A DNA stretch of 64,000 nt from an uncultured Pseudomonadota bacterium. GTDB taxonomy: Bacteria > Pseudomonadota > Gammaproteobacteria > Steroidobacterales > Woeseiaceae. The notes beneath the pieces are model-generated. The model had not been told where the DNA came from, did no database searches, and saw nothing but the letters and a program-made list of their open reading frames with translations. The translations under genes were made by a program, and so were the position numbers. How positions within the stretch are numbered: position 1 is the stretch's first letter; every line of letters begins with the position of its first letter. This document shows, one piece after another, positions 38,577 through 47,169 of the stretch. Location of the stretch: contig CAJXJW010000004.1 of NCBI GenBank assembly GCA_913055625.1, forward strand, positions 1 through 64,000, in the 5' to 3' direction.

Positions 38577-38612
38577 AGGTGTCGAATAAGGTGTCGAGTG
38601 AGGTGGCAAGAC
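38577..38612 (+). repeat. three degenerate 12-base tandem units
   Basis: AGGTGTCGAATA, AGGTGTCGAGTG and AGGTGGCAAGAC follow one another directly. The first two share 10 of 12 bases; the third is weaker. Confidence 0.4.
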
Positions 38613-38693
38613 CTGTACGGACACGTTTACGCTGGACCCCTTTTCTCGGGGGCAAGGATCGAAGGGTAGCTTGAAGGGGTTGGAATCAGTCCA

Positions 38694-38711
38694 ATCCGCC
38701 ACGTGGCGGAT
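38694..38711 (+). repeat. 18-base perfect palindrome, copy 1
   Basis: ATCCGCCACGTGGCGGAT equals its own reverse complement across all 18 bases, centred on CACGTG. It could form a hairpin or be a dimeric protein site. Confidence 0.7.
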
Positions 38712-38744
38712 TTCCTCGAAACCACTTTAAGTTTTGCCAATAGC

Positions 38745-38762
38745 ATCCGCCACGTGGGGGAT
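38745..38762 (+). repeat. 18-base palindrome, copy 2 (one change)
   Basis: ATCCGCCACGTGGGGGAT differs from copy 1 at one base and starts 51 bases after it, about five helical turns. The spacing and identity suggest a paired operator-like arrangement. Confidence 0.65.
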
Positions 38763-38924
38763 CAGTGACGCCTTCACTTTGCACAGCGGACAGTCGTTCC
38801 CCCTGATATAAACTGTCAGCCTCTGACCCTTTGCTGCCATTGAGGAATGTGCCGGCATTTGCCGTTAGCAGAGAATCATCGGTACCCGACTAAGCTTTCG
38901 CCCCTATACTGCGCGATGTAATCA

Positions 38925-39179
38925 ATGGACAAAGTCTGGCGAAGATTTCTCCTCGGTTATCTATTGAGCGCGGTGCTCATGGTGCCGATCGGCTACCTGA
39001 TTTTCCAAATCTTTCCACTGCTGGGATACGACGATCCCAAAGAAGCACCAGCTTCTCTGGGGATCGCGGTTTTGGCCGTCATTATCGTGATCTTTCAGAC
39101 AGTGTCGCACTATGCTTCAGGCGGCACCTACAAAGAATTGCAGAGGCGGCGATTGGAGAAAAAGAAGCACTGCAAGTAG
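38925..39179 (+). CDS. small two-helix membrane protein
   Basis: This 84-residue protein has two membrane helices (FLLGYLLSAVLMVPIGYLIF, ASLGIAVLAVIIVIFQTV) and a strongly basic tail ending in RRLEKKKHCK. Codon use is noticeably AT-richer than in most genes here. There is no clear ribosome-binding site. I do not recognise it; it could be a horizontally acquired small protein. Confidence 0.5.
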   Translation: MDKVWRRFLLGYLLSAVLMVPIGYLIFQIFPLLGYDDPKEAPASLGIAVLAVIIVIFQTVSHYASGGTYKELQRRRLEKKKHCK

Positions 39180-39362
39180 ATCCGTCTTGCGGGTGCAAGT
39201 TCTGGTGTACACCGACGGACTGGTTCGGCAGGGAAAGGTAGCTTTTCTACTCTAGAAGCTCTTCAACAATACCCGGTCAATACTCTTGAGACCGGCCTCG
39301 GCGGCCGCATCTGGCCGGCAGCCGCCGTCCGCGAGATTCAGAAAGCAGCCGCTCGAACGACG

Positions 39363-39383
39363 ACTTTCGAAAAAAGCGAAAGT
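39363..39383 (+). repeat. hairpin next to palindrome copy G
   Basis: ACTTTCG at 39363-39369 pairs perfectly with CGAAAGT at 39377-39383 around the loop AAAAAAG. It stands two bases before the palindromic repeat. Confidence 0.55.
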
Positions 39384-39385
39384 GC

Positions 39386-39405
39386 GACGTTACCGCGGAA
39401 ACGTC
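39386..39405 (-). repeat. 20-bp palindromic repeat, copy G (perfect)
   Basis: GACGTTACCGCGGAAACGTC on the plus strand is the exact reverse complement of the consensus, identical to copy A in the HNH gene 28 kb away. It is intergenic, between a hairpin and a REP-like element. Confidence 0.85.
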
Positions 39406-39425
39406 ACAGAGTCGGGAAGCCAATC

Positions 39426-39446
39426 GCCCGCAAGCGGGCTCCTACA
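39426..39446 (-). repeat. REP-like element downstream of the DUF2333 gene
   Basis: GCCCGC (39426-39431) and GCGGGC (39434-39439) form a 6-bp stem around AA, followed by TCCTACA. Read on the minus strand it begins TGTAGGAGCCCGCTTGCGGG, the form of REP elements common in Pseudomonas and related genera. It sits 25 bases beyond the stop of the DUF2333 gene on that gene's strand, a typical REP position, and might stabilise or end that mRNA. No REP-type transposase gene is in the window. Confidence 0.65.
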
Positions 39447-39471
39447 GCGCTCGACTGAATTCGGAGCAGGC

Positions 39472-40479
39472 TTAGCCCTGGTCCAGCAATTCCCGAAGGT
39501 TGATCACGGCGGCGTTGGCGCGGGCGAGGTAGTTCGCCATGACCAGGGAATGATTGGCCGTCAGGCCGTAGCCGCCGCCGTTCAGGATGATCGGCGAGCG
39601 CAGCGGGGCAAGGCTGGCTTCGAGTTCGCGAATGATCTGGCGCACGCTGGCTTCTGCGTTCTTGTCTTCGAGAACGGTCGCAAAATCGAACTGGGCCGCG
39701 CGCAGGAAGTGCAGGAGCGCCCACGCGGTTCCGCGGGCCTCGAAGAAGATGTCGTCGATTTCGAACCAGGACGTGCGCACATTAACGTTGTCCGGTTCGT
39801 TGCGCGCCGACGCGGCTGACGGGTCTCCCGCCAGGTTTTCGTTGATGCGCGTGTTCGCAACACTGTCGCCGAGTCGACGGGTCAGGCTGCCCAGCCGGGT
39901 CTCCACTTCCGCCAGCCACTCGCGCAGATTGTCTGCACGTGCGTAGAAATGTGCATCGGTCCCGTCGGTGGACACGCCACTCAGCCGGTCCCTGTAGCGG
40001 ACGATCGCGTCGATGCCTTCCCGGTAGCGGCGCTCGGTGGGTGGAAACAGCCAAGAGTCGCTTTCCGAGAAGAACTTCTCCTGCGCGATGACGAGGTCCG
40101 GGTCTTCCTTGGACTGCGACTGGCTCCGGCTGTACTCCTTGCGGAGGATGCGTGACAGGTCCTGCACCTGCGTCAGTACGCCGTGTTCCCAGTTCGGCAT
40201 GTTGTCGAGAACGACGCCGGGCGGCAGCATGTCGTTCGTCAGGTAGCCACCCGGCTTGTCGAGCAGTGTTCCGGCAACCCGTACCAGCGTGTCCGTCGTC
40301 GAGTAACCGACGACCTGCTGGTTGCCCTGGACGTACTCGTTGACCCAGAACACCTTGGGCGTGCGCGACCAGTAAATCCCGATTGCGCTGAGCACGAGGA
40401 ACACGACCAGCAGCACGATCAGTACGATCCGCAGCCACTTCGGGCGCTTGAGCATGCGGGCTGCTGTCGTCGCGTTCAT
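39472..40479 (-). CDS. DUF2333 family membrane protein
   Basis: This 335-residue protein has one N-terminal membrane helix (IVLIVLLVVFLVLSAIGIYW) and a periplasmic domain with GGYLTNDMLPPGVVLDNMPN and TWEHGV-type features that I associate with DUF2333. Long helices with many Arg and Glu follow. Family function is unknown. It lies downstream of acnA on the same strand, with 15 bases between the stop of acnA and this start. Confidence 0.8.
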   Translation of the reverse strand: MNATTAARMLKRPKWLRIVLIVLLVVFLVLSAIGIYWSRTPKVFWVNEYVQGNQQVVGYSTTDTLVRVAGTLLDKPGGYLTNDMLPPGVVLDNMPNWEHGVLTQVQDLSRILRKEYSRSQSQSKEDPDLVIAQEKFFSESDSWLFPPTERRYREGIDAIVRYRDRLSGVSTDGTDAHFYARADNLREWLAEVETRLGSLTRRLGDSVANTRINENLAGDPSAASARNEPDNVNVRTSWFEIDDIFFEARGTAWALLHFLRAAQFDFATVLEDKNAEASVRQIIRELEASLAPLRSPIILNGGGYGLTANHSLVMANYLARANAAVINLRELLDQG

Positions 40480-40494
40480 CGGATTGCGGCCGGC

Positions 40495-43158
40495 TCAGGC
40501 AGCGAGCTGACGCAGCACATAGTGGAGGATGCCGCCGTGCTCGTAGTAATCCCGCTCTTTGGGCGTGTCGATGCGAACCCGCGCTTCGAACGTGACCGGC
40601 TTGCCGTTGGCTGGCGTGGCCGTCACGGTCACCGTCTTCGCCGACGGATCCGTCTGCCCGACGATGTCGAACGTCTCCGTGCCGTCGAGGCCCAGCGACT
40701 CCGCATCCTGTCCATCCAGGAACTGCAGGGGCAGCACGCCCATGCCGATCAGGTTGGAGCGATGGATGCGCTCGAAGCTCTTGGCGATCACGGCGCGCAC
40801 GCCCAGCAGCAACGTACCCTTGGCCGCCCAGTCGCGCGACGAGCCCGTGCCGTATTCGCTGCCCGCGATGACGATCAGCGGCGTGCCTTCCGTCTCGTAG
40901 CGCTGTGCCGCGTCGAAGATGCTCATCTGCTCGCCGGAAGGCTGGTGGCGCGTCCAGCCACCCTCGGTTCCCGGTGCGAGGCGATTGCGCAGGCGGATGT
41001 TCGCGAACGTGCCGCGCATCATCACTTCGTGGTTGCCGCGGCGCGAGCCGTAGGAATTGAAGTCTACGGGCTGCACGCCCTGTTCGATCAGGTAGCGCGC
41101 CGCCGGGCTGTCCTTGGCAATGCTGCCCGCTGGGGAGATGTGGTCTGTGGTGACCGAGTCGCCGAGCAATGCGAGCACGCGGGCGCCCTTGACGTCCTGC
41201 ACGGCCGCCGGATCACGCGTCATGCCGTCGAAGTAGGGCGGGTTCTTCACGTACGTCGACGTATCGTCCCACGTGTAGATCTCACCTTCGGGCGAATCGA
41301 TGTTCTTCCAGTTTGCGTCGCCTTCGAAGACGCTGCCGTAGCTCGACTTGAACATCGTCGAGTCGATGTTCGCACCGACCACGTCGTGGATCTCGCGCTG
41401 CGACGGCCAGATGTCCTTCAGGTAGACGGGCTTGCCGTCCTTGTCATTGCCGAGCGGGTCCGTCAGCAGGTTGACGTCCATGTTGCCGGCAAGCGCGTAG
41501 GCGACCACCAGCGGCGGCGAGGCCAGGAAGTTCATGCGCACCAGCGGGTGGATGCGGCCCTCGAAGTTGCGGTTGCCGGACAGCACGCTGGTGCCGACGA
41601 CGTCGCCCTCTGTCACCGCATCGGCGATTGACGGGAGCAGCGGCCCGGAATTGCCGATGCAGGTCGTGCAGCCGTAGCCGACCGTGTAGAAGCCGATCGC
41701 GTCCAGGTCGTCCAGCAGGTCCGCCTTCTCGAGGTAGTCGGTAACGACGCGCGAGCCAGGCGCCAGGCTGGTCTTGACCCAGGGCTGCGCCTTCAGGCCC
41801 TTTTCGCGTGCGTTGCGCGCGAGCAGGCCGGCAGCCACCATGACGGCCGGGTTCGACGTGTTCGTGCAGCTCGTGATCGCGGCGATCAGGACGGCGCCGT
41901 CGCGGATCTCGACGTTTTCGCCGTTCACTTCCGCGCTGGCTTTGCCCGCGGCCTTGCGGTTCGCGACGGCGGCCTCGAGGTGCTTCGCGTAGACGCTGTC
42001 TGCTTCCTTGAGCAGGATGCGGTCCTGCGGCCGTTTCGGGCCGGAGATGCAGGGCTCGACAGAGCCGAGGTCGAGTTCGAGCGTGTCGGTGTACAGCGCG
42101 TCCGGCTGGCCGTCGACGCGCCACAGGCCCTGTTCCTTCGCGTAGGCCTCGACCACGGCGATCTGTGCCGGGTCGCGCCCCGACAGCTCGAGGTAACGGA
42201 TCGTCTCGCCGTCGATCGGAAAGATCGCGCAGGTGGAGCCGAACTCCGGCGACATGTTGCCGAGCGTCGCCCGGTCCGCCAGCGGAAGCTGCGACAACCC
42301 GTCACCGAAGAACTCGACGAACTTGCCGACGACGCCCCTTTCGCGGAGCATCTCCGTGACGGTGAGCACCAGGTCGGTCGCGGTCGCGCCCTCGGTAAGC
42401 TTGCCGGTCAGCTTGAAGCCGATGACCTGCGGGATCAGCATCGTGATGGGCTGGCCCAGCATCGCGGCTTCCGCCTCGATGCCACCGACGCCCCAGCCGA
42501 GCACGCCGAGGCCGTTGATCATCGTCGTGTGCGAGTCCGTGCCCACGACGGTGTCGGGGTACGCACTGCGCACGCCGTCAAACTCGGCGTCGAACACCAC
42601 GCGGCTCAGGTACTCGAGGTTCACCTGGTGCACGATGCCGGTATTCGGCGGGACGACGCGGAAATTCTCGAACGCGGACTGTCCCCAGCGCAGGAACGAA
42701 TAGCGTTCGCGGTTGCGCTGGAACTCGATCTTGTTGTTCAGGTCGAGCGCGTTGGCGGCGCCGTAGTTGTCGACCTGGACGGAGTGGTCGATGACCAGTT
42801 CGGCCGGTGACAACGGGTTGATGCGGTCCGCGGACCCGCCGAGCTTGACCACGGCGTCGCGCATCGCGGCCAGGTCGACCACGGCGGGGACGCCCGTGAA
42901 GTCCTGCAGGATGACGCGGGCCGGTGTGAACGAGATTTCGGTGCTGGGCTCCGCCTTGGGATCCCAGCTCGCGAGCGCGAGGATGTCCTCGCGGGTCACA
43001 TCGCGGCCGTCCTCGAACCGCAACAGGTTCTCGAGCAGGATCTTCAGGGAATAGGGCAGGCGGTCAGCGTGACCGTCCTTGACGGCGTCGAGGCGGAAGA
43101 TCTGGTAGTCCGTGCCATCGACGGCCAGCGTCGAGCGGGAGCCGAAGCTGTCCTTCAT
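40495..43158 (-). CDS. acnA: aconitate hydratase A
   Basis: AcnA interconverts citrate and isocitrate using a 4Fe-4S cluster. The 887-residue protein shows the cluster cysteines in [15 protein letters not shown] and [13 protein letters not shown], the conserved GVGGIEAEA region, DHISPAGSI, and the C-terminal swivel domain with SRRGNHEVM and [10 protein letters not shown]. The start at ATG 43158 is preceded by GGAGA; the frame remains open upstream to 43266 without family similarity. Length and order match AcnA rather than AcnB. Confidence 0.97.
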   Translation of the reverse strand: MKDSFGSRSTLAVDGTDYQIFRLDAVKDGHADRLPYSLKILLENLLRFEDGRDVTREDILALASWDPKAEPSTEISFTPARVILQDFTGVPAVVDLAAMRDAVVKLGGSADRINPLSPAELVIDHSVQVDNYGAANALDLNNKIEFQRNRERYSFLRWGQSAFENFRVVPPNTGIVHQVNLEYLSRVVFDAEFDGVRSAYPDTVVGTDSHTTMINGLGVLGWGVGGIEAEAAMLGQPITMLIPQVIGFKLTGKLTEGATATDLVLTVTEMLRERGVVGKFVEFFGDGLSQLPLADRATLGNMSPEFGSTCAIFPIDGETIRYLELSGRDPAQIAVVEAYAKEQGLWRVDGQPDALYTDTLELDLGSVEPCISGPKRPQDRILLKEADSVYAKHLEAAVANRKAAGKASAEVNGENVEIRDGAVLIAAITSCTNTSNPAVMVAAGLLARNAREKGLKAQPWVKTSLAPGSRVVTDYLEKADLLDDLDAIGFYTVGYGCTTCIGNSGPLLPSIADAVTEGDVVGTSVLSGNRNFEGRIHPLVRMNFLASPPLVVAYALAGNMDVNLLTDPLGNDKDGKPVYLKDIWPSQREIHDVVGANIDSTMFKSSYGSVFEGDANWKNIDSPEGEIYTWDDTSTYVKNPPYFDGMTRDPAAVQDVKGARVLALLGDSVTTDHISPAGSIAKDSPAARYLIEQGVQPVDFNSYGSRRGNHEVMMRGTFANIRLRNRLAPGTEGGWTRHQPSGEQMSIFDAAQRYETEGTPLIVIAGSEYGTGSSRDWAAKGTLLLGVRAVIAKSFERIHRSNLIGMGVLPLQFLDGQDAESLGLDGTETFDIVGQTDPSAKTVTVTATPANGKPVTFEARVRIDTPKERDYYEHGGILHYVLRQLAA

Positions 43159-43231
43159 CTGTCGTTCTCCGGGATTCAGCGAATGATTCTTGTCGGGCCG
43201 GCCGCGAAAACCGGGCCCGTTCGGGCGGCGA

Positions 43232-43237
43232 ATTATA
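43232..43237 (-). promoter_or_regulatory. -10 element upstream of acnA
   Basis: On the minus strand the sequence reads TATAAT, a perfect -10 hexamer, 74 bases before the acnA ATG in the gap after mnmA. No good -35 stands at 16-18 bases, so it may depend on an activator. Confidence 0.45.
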
Positions 43238-43281
43238 GCGAATGGCGTCGCCTTTCGCCCGACCAATCGGCCGGCCGGCGC

Positions 43282-44430
43282 TCAGGCGCTCAGCGCGTGG
43301 TGACGGTCGGGTGGCTCGCCCGGCACACGCCGCGTCTCCGCGATCGTGGCGCCGCCAAGGCAGCGTTCGCCGTCGTAGAAGACCACGTACTGGCCCGGCG
43401 CCACTGCTCGCTGCGGTGCATCGAAGCGGACCCGGACGCGGCCCCCGCCGGTGCCCAGAACGGTGCACGCCTGGTCAGGCTGCCGATAACGCACCTTGGC
43501 GCACAGGCGCAGGCCATCCGCCAGGCCCGCGGGCGCCGCACCGATCCAGGTGGCATCTTCAGCCAGCAAGGTGTCGCTGTAGAGCAGTGGGCTGTCGCCC
43601 TGGTCGACGATCAGCACATTGTTCGGTACGTCCTTGCCGACGACGTACCACGGTGCGTCTCGGGCGTCGCGACGGCCGCCGATGGCGAGTCCCTGCCTCT
43701 GGCCCGGCGTGTAGTGCACCAGGCCCGCGTGCGTGCCGACCTCGCGGCCGTCCGGCGTCCGGATCGGGCCGGGCTCCGCCGTGACGAAGCGGGACAGGAA
43801 TTCGCGGAACGGGCGTTCGCCGATGAAGCAGATCCCGGTGCTGTCCTTCTTGTCGTGCACGGGCAGCCCGTGCTCGTGCGCCAGTCGCCGCACGTCCGTC
43901 TTCCGCAGGTCCCCAAGCGGGAACACGGTCTGTGCCAGGGCGTCTGCGGCTACGGCGTGCAGGAAGTAGCTCTGGTCCTTGCCCGCGTCGACGGCCTTCA
44001 GGAGCGCCGGCTCGCCGTCGATCGTCGCGGTCCGTGCGTAGTGGCCGGTCGCGAGCAACTCGCCACCGAGCCGCGCCGCATGACGCCGGAACTCACCGAA
44101 CTTGATCTCGCGGTTGCAAAGCACGTCCGGATTCGGCGTACGTCCCCGGCGGTACTCGCCGAGGAAGTGCTCGAAAACACGCTCGCGGTACTCGCGGGCG
44201 AAATTGACGTGATGCAGCGGGATGTCGAGCCGTTCGCACACGGCGCGCGCGTCCTGCAGGTCTGCGGCGGCGGTGCAGTAGCCGTCGTCGTCATCCCAGT
44301 TCGTCATGTGCAGCGCGTGAACCGTCGCACCGGCGTCCTTGAGCAGGATTGCGGCGACGGCGGAGTCCACGCCGCCGGACAAGCCAAGAACGACCACGCG
44401 GCCGGCCAGGTTGTCGAGGTAATGCGCCAT
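43282..44430 (-). CDS. mnmA: tRNA-specific 2-thiouridylase MnmA
   Basis: MnmA thiolates wobble U34 of tRNA-Lys, -Glu and -Gln. The 382-residue protein has the ATP pyrophosphatase loop GLSGGVDSAV, NPDVLCNREIKF with one catalytic cysteine, ATGHYAR, and STGICFIGERPFREFL with the second cysteine. The length is typical. It lies directly downstream of nudJ on the same strand, as in E. coli. Confidence 0.96.
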   Translation of the reverse strand: MAHYLDNLAGRVVVLGLSGGVDSAVAAILLKDAGATVHALHMTNWDDDDGYCTAAADLQDARAVCERLDIPLHHVNFAREYRERVFEHFLGEYRRGRTPNPDVLCNREIKFGEFRRHAARLGGELLATGHYARTATIDGEPALLKAVDAGKDQSYFLHAVAADALAQTVFPLGDLRKTDVRRLAHEHGLPVHDKKDSTGICFIGERPFREFLSRFVTAEPGPIRTPDGREVGTHAGLVHYTPGQRQGLAIGGRRDARDAPWYVVGKDVPNNVLIVDQGDSPLLYSDTLLAEDATWIGAAPAGLADGLRLCAKVRYRQPDQACTVLGTGGGRVRVRFDAPQRAVAPGQYVVFYDGERCLGGATIAETRRVPGEPPDRHHALSA

Positions 44431-44452
44431 AGGGCGCGGATTTTAGCAGGAG

Positions 44453-44944
44453 TCAGACGAGATCGGCGCGCGCCATGACCCGGTCGACGTGCTTCGTAAG
44501 CGGCAGCAGCCCGGCAAACAGGGCATCGGATTCGCGGCGGCCCGCCTCGAAATCCTGTACGCAGCGCAGCACGGCGGGCGAACGCAGTTTCAGGCGCCGC
44601 TGTTCGATCTCGTCGCGTGTGAGCCAGTGGCGCCTCACGATCGGTGTGTCGAGCGGCAGCGATTCGTCGCAGTCCAGGAACTCCGCGACGTACATGATGC
44701 GCAGGAACTGCTGGCGCGTCTGCGGATGAATCCAGAGGTAGACACCGATCAGGTCGTCGCAGCGGACTTCGCAGCCGGTCTCTTCGCGAACCTCGCGGAT
44801 GACGGCCTGTTCGGGCGATTCGCCGGCCTCGATGTGCCCGCCCGGCTGGTTGAAGACGATGCGCCCGGTCGCCTTTTCTTCAACGATGAGGTATTTGCCG
44901 TCGTGAAACACCACGGCGGCAACGGTGAGATCAGTTGCGAGCAC
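44453..44944 (-). CDS. nudJ: Nudix phosphatase NudJ
   Basis: NudJ hydrolyses nucleoside di/triphosphates and hydroxymethylpyrimidine pyrophosphate. The 163-residue protein contains LTVAAVVFHDGKYLIVEEK, the Nudix box GHIEAGESPEQAVIREVREE and the following TG, and the RRHWLTRDEI region of the family. The GTG at 44944 matches the family N-terminus; a frame open to 45106 overlaps the next gene and is rejected. The nudJ-mnmA order is conserved with E. coli. Confidence 0.9.
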   Translation of the reverse strand: MLATDLTVAAVVFHDGKYLIVEEKATGRIVFNQPGGHIEAGESPEQAVIREVREETGCEVRCDDLIGVYLWIHPQTRQQFLRIMYVAEFLDCDESLPLDTPIVRRHWLTRDEIEQRRLKLRSPAVLRCVQDFEAGRRESDALFAGLLPLTKHVDRVMARADLV

Positions 44945-44945
44945 G

Positions 44946-45512
44946 TCAAACCCCCAGTTGGCGAAATTCCATTTCCACTTCGCTGGCGAGCCAGATTTCG
45001 TCGAACATCTTTCCGTAGAGCTGGGCGACGGCCGGTTCGTGAATATCCACGATGCCTTCCCAGCGACTGGCCTGCAGCCGATACACCAGTGCCTTGTCAT
45101 CGGCAATGCAAAACGACTCGGCGTGCGTGCGCAGATCCTCGCGCACGTGTCGAAATTCGATATACGTGTTCAACCGACGTCCGAGGTGGACGAAGTTGTT
45201 GCCGTTCTTTATCGCGCGCGTCGGGTCCGCGATCAGTACGCGGATACGGGCATAGGTTTGCGACAGCACAAGCCGCTTGATGATCTCGAGAAAGTCCGGG
45301 TCATCGTAGATTCCCGGTTCGAGGTCGTGCGTGAAGATGGACACACGCCGCTTGGCCTCGCGCGCGACGGTGACAGCGGCATCCCGCATCTCCTCGCGAG
45401 TCGAAATGACCCAGCGTTTGCTTTCTTTCTGCGCCTCTGCCATGCGATCCCGCTTCCAGTCCTTTCCCGGCGTTATTGATTGTCGTACCGGTTCGGAGTT
45501 ATGAGTCGTCAT
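44946..45512 (-). CDS. phospholipase D-like/DUF7931-type protein
   Basis: This 188-residue soluble protein has a PLD-like half-domain: VSIFTHDLEPGIYDDPDFLE, then ARIRVLIADPTRAIKNGN, and AESFCIADDKALVYRL, where a full PLD motif would have HxK. It resembles the DUF7931 family as I recall it. The start may be 45512 or ATG 45443 (MAEAQKESK); no clear ribosome-binding site decides. It sits one base upstream of nudJ and probably in the same operon. Function unknown. Confidence 0.6.
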   Translation of the reverse strand: MTTHNSEPVRQSITPGKDWKRDRMAEAQKESKRWVISTREEMRDAAVTVAREAKRRVSIFTHDLEPGIYDDPDFLEIIKRLVLSQTYARIRVLIADPTRAIKNGNNFVHLGRRLNTYIEFRHVREDLRTHAESFCIADDKALVYRLQASRWEGIVDIHEPAVAQLYGKMFDEIWLASEVEMEFRQLGV

Positions 45513-45703
45513 ATTAGCGGGACCGCCATTCGCGCCGTTGCCAACTGCGTCACGTTTTGGGGGCGCAGAAACCGCCTGAGAATGGTTCGCATCCCGCGCC
45601 GTTGCTGCATTTCGGGCGCGGGCCGACGGCCCGACCGGCGTTCCCGGTTTTCACATATGGTAGCAGCGGAATACAGATGGCGGGATGTCGCCAAAAAAAG
45701 ACA

Positions 45704-47071
45704 TCAAACCCGGTTTGCCAGGGCCTCGGCGAGCCCGGTGTAGTCTTCCGGCCTCAGCGCCAGGAGGCGCTCCCGCTCATCGGCCGGGATGTCCAGGCCG
45801 CCGATAAATTCGGCAAGCAGTGCCCGGTCGACCGGGCGGCCGCGGGTCAGCGCCTTGAGCTGCTCGTAAGGTTCCGGGATACCGTAACGCCGCATCACGG
45901 TCTGCACGGCCTCGGCAAGAACTTCCCACGCTGCGCTGACATCGCGGTTGATTGCCTGCTCGTCGATCTGCAGCTTGCCGAGACCTTTCACGAGCGACTC
46001 GACGGCGATCAGCACATAGCCCGTCGCCACCCCGAAGTTCCGTTGCACCGTAGAGTCGGTGAGGTCACGCTGCCAGCGCGAGATCGGCAGCTTCTCAGCG
46101 AAGTGACCGAGCAGCGCATTCGCCATCCCGAGGTTGCCTTCAGCATTCTCGAAGTCGATCGGGTTGACCTTGTGCGGCATCGTGGACGAACCGACTTCAC
46201 CGGCCGCTACTTTCTGTCGGAAGTAGCCAAGCGAGATGTACGCCCAGATGTCGCGGCACAGGTCGATCAGCACCGTGTCGTAGCGTTGCAGCGCGTGACA
46301 GTACTCGGCTGTCCAGTCGTGCGGTTCGATCTGCGTCGTATGCGAGTTCGGCTCGAGGCCGAGGGAGTGGACGAACCGGTCACTGATTGCTGGCCAGTCC
46401 GCATCCGGGTACGCGACGACGTGCGCATTGAAATTGCCGACGGCGCCGTTGAACTTGCCGAGAATTGAGACATCGGCAAACTGTCCGGCGATGCGCTTCA
46501 GCCGGTGCACGACGTTCGCGAGTTCCTTGCCGACCGTTGTCGGGCTGGCCGTTTGCCCGTGGGTGCGCGACAGCATCGGCACGGCGGCGTACTTTTTCGC
46601 CATTCCGGCGAGAATCGTGTGCAGTGCCCGCATCTTCGGCAAAAGTACGTCGGCTCGCGCCGAGCGCAGGATCAGCGCGTAGGACAGGTTGTTGATGTCT
46701 TCCGACGTACACGCGAAATGCAGGAAATCCTTGAGCGGGCCGGTCTCCGGGCCGTCGCCGAGCTTCTCGCGGATGAAATATTCCACCGCCTTGACGTCAT
46801 GATTCGTCGTCTTCTCGATGGCCTTGACGCGCTCGGCGTCGTCGATCGTGAATTCGTCCACGATCTCGTTCAGGACCTGCTTCATAACCGAGCTCGGCGC
46901 CGACAACTCACCGATTGCGGCTTCGTCAGCCAGCGCCTGCAGCCAGCGCACCTCGACGAGAACGCGGTGACGAATCAGGCCGTACTCGCTGAAGAGATCC
47001 CGGAGGGGCGACACCTTGTCGGCATAACGGCCGTCGGCGGGCGAGAGAGCCCTGAGGGTGGACAGTTTCAT
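45704..47071 (-). CDS. purB: adenylosuccinate lyase
   Basis: PurB performs two steps of purine synthesis: cleavage of SAICAR and of adenylosuccinate. The 455-residue protein starts MKLSTLRALSPADGRYADK, and contains TRTHGQTASPTT-type substrate residues (LSRTHGQTA) and the fumarase-superfamily signature SSTMPHKVNPIDFENAEGN with the catalytic serine. The chosen ATG fits the E. coli-type N-terminus. It is transcribed away from fumC. Confidence 0.96.
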   Translation of the reverse strand: MKLSTLRALSPADGRYADKVSPLRDLFSEYGLIRHRVLVEVRWLQALADEAAIGELSAPSSVMKQVLNEIVDEFTIDDAERVKAIEKTTNHDVKAVEYFIREKLGDGPETGPLKDFLHFACTSEDINNLSYALILRSARADVLLPKMRALHTILAGMAKKYAAVPMLSRTHGQTASPTTVGKELANVVHRLKRIAGQFADVSILGKFNGAVGNFNAHVVAYPDADWPAISDRFVHSLGLEPNSHTTQIEPHDWTAEYCHALQRYDTVLIDLCRDIWAYISLGYFRQKVAAGEVGSSTMPHKVNPIDFENAEGNLGMANALLGHFAEKLPISRWQRDLTDSTVQRNFGVATGYVLIAVESLVKGLGKLQIDEQAINRDVSAAWEVLAEAVQTVMRRYGIPEPYEQLKALTRGRPVDRALLAEFIGGLDIPADERERLLALRPEDYTGLAEALANRV

Positions 47072-47169
47072 AGGGCTGGCAATCGGAGACGGAAAGCGGT
47101 GTAGACTTGCGCGCGCAAAGCGCGAATCATACACGATTGCAGCGCTATCAAGACGAGGATATCGACGTA

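Larger units (their letters stand above)
38537..38924 (+). other. 388-base intergenic region with palindromes and short tandem repeats
   Basis: No gene is evident. The region contains three degenerate 12-base tandem units beginning AGGTG (38577-38612) and two near-identical 18-base palindromes at 38694-38711 and 38745-38762, with AT-rich stretches between. The composition is visibly less GC-rich than the rest of the window. It could hold regulatory sites or the remains of a mobile element. Confidence 0.6.

Noticed and set aside
45680..45715. GGCG...CGCC inverted repeat with seven As near the purB stop, as a terminator
   Set aside because: On the purB strand the T-run comes before the hairpin, and on the plus strand the hairpin is followed by As, so neither orientation makes an intrinsic terminator.
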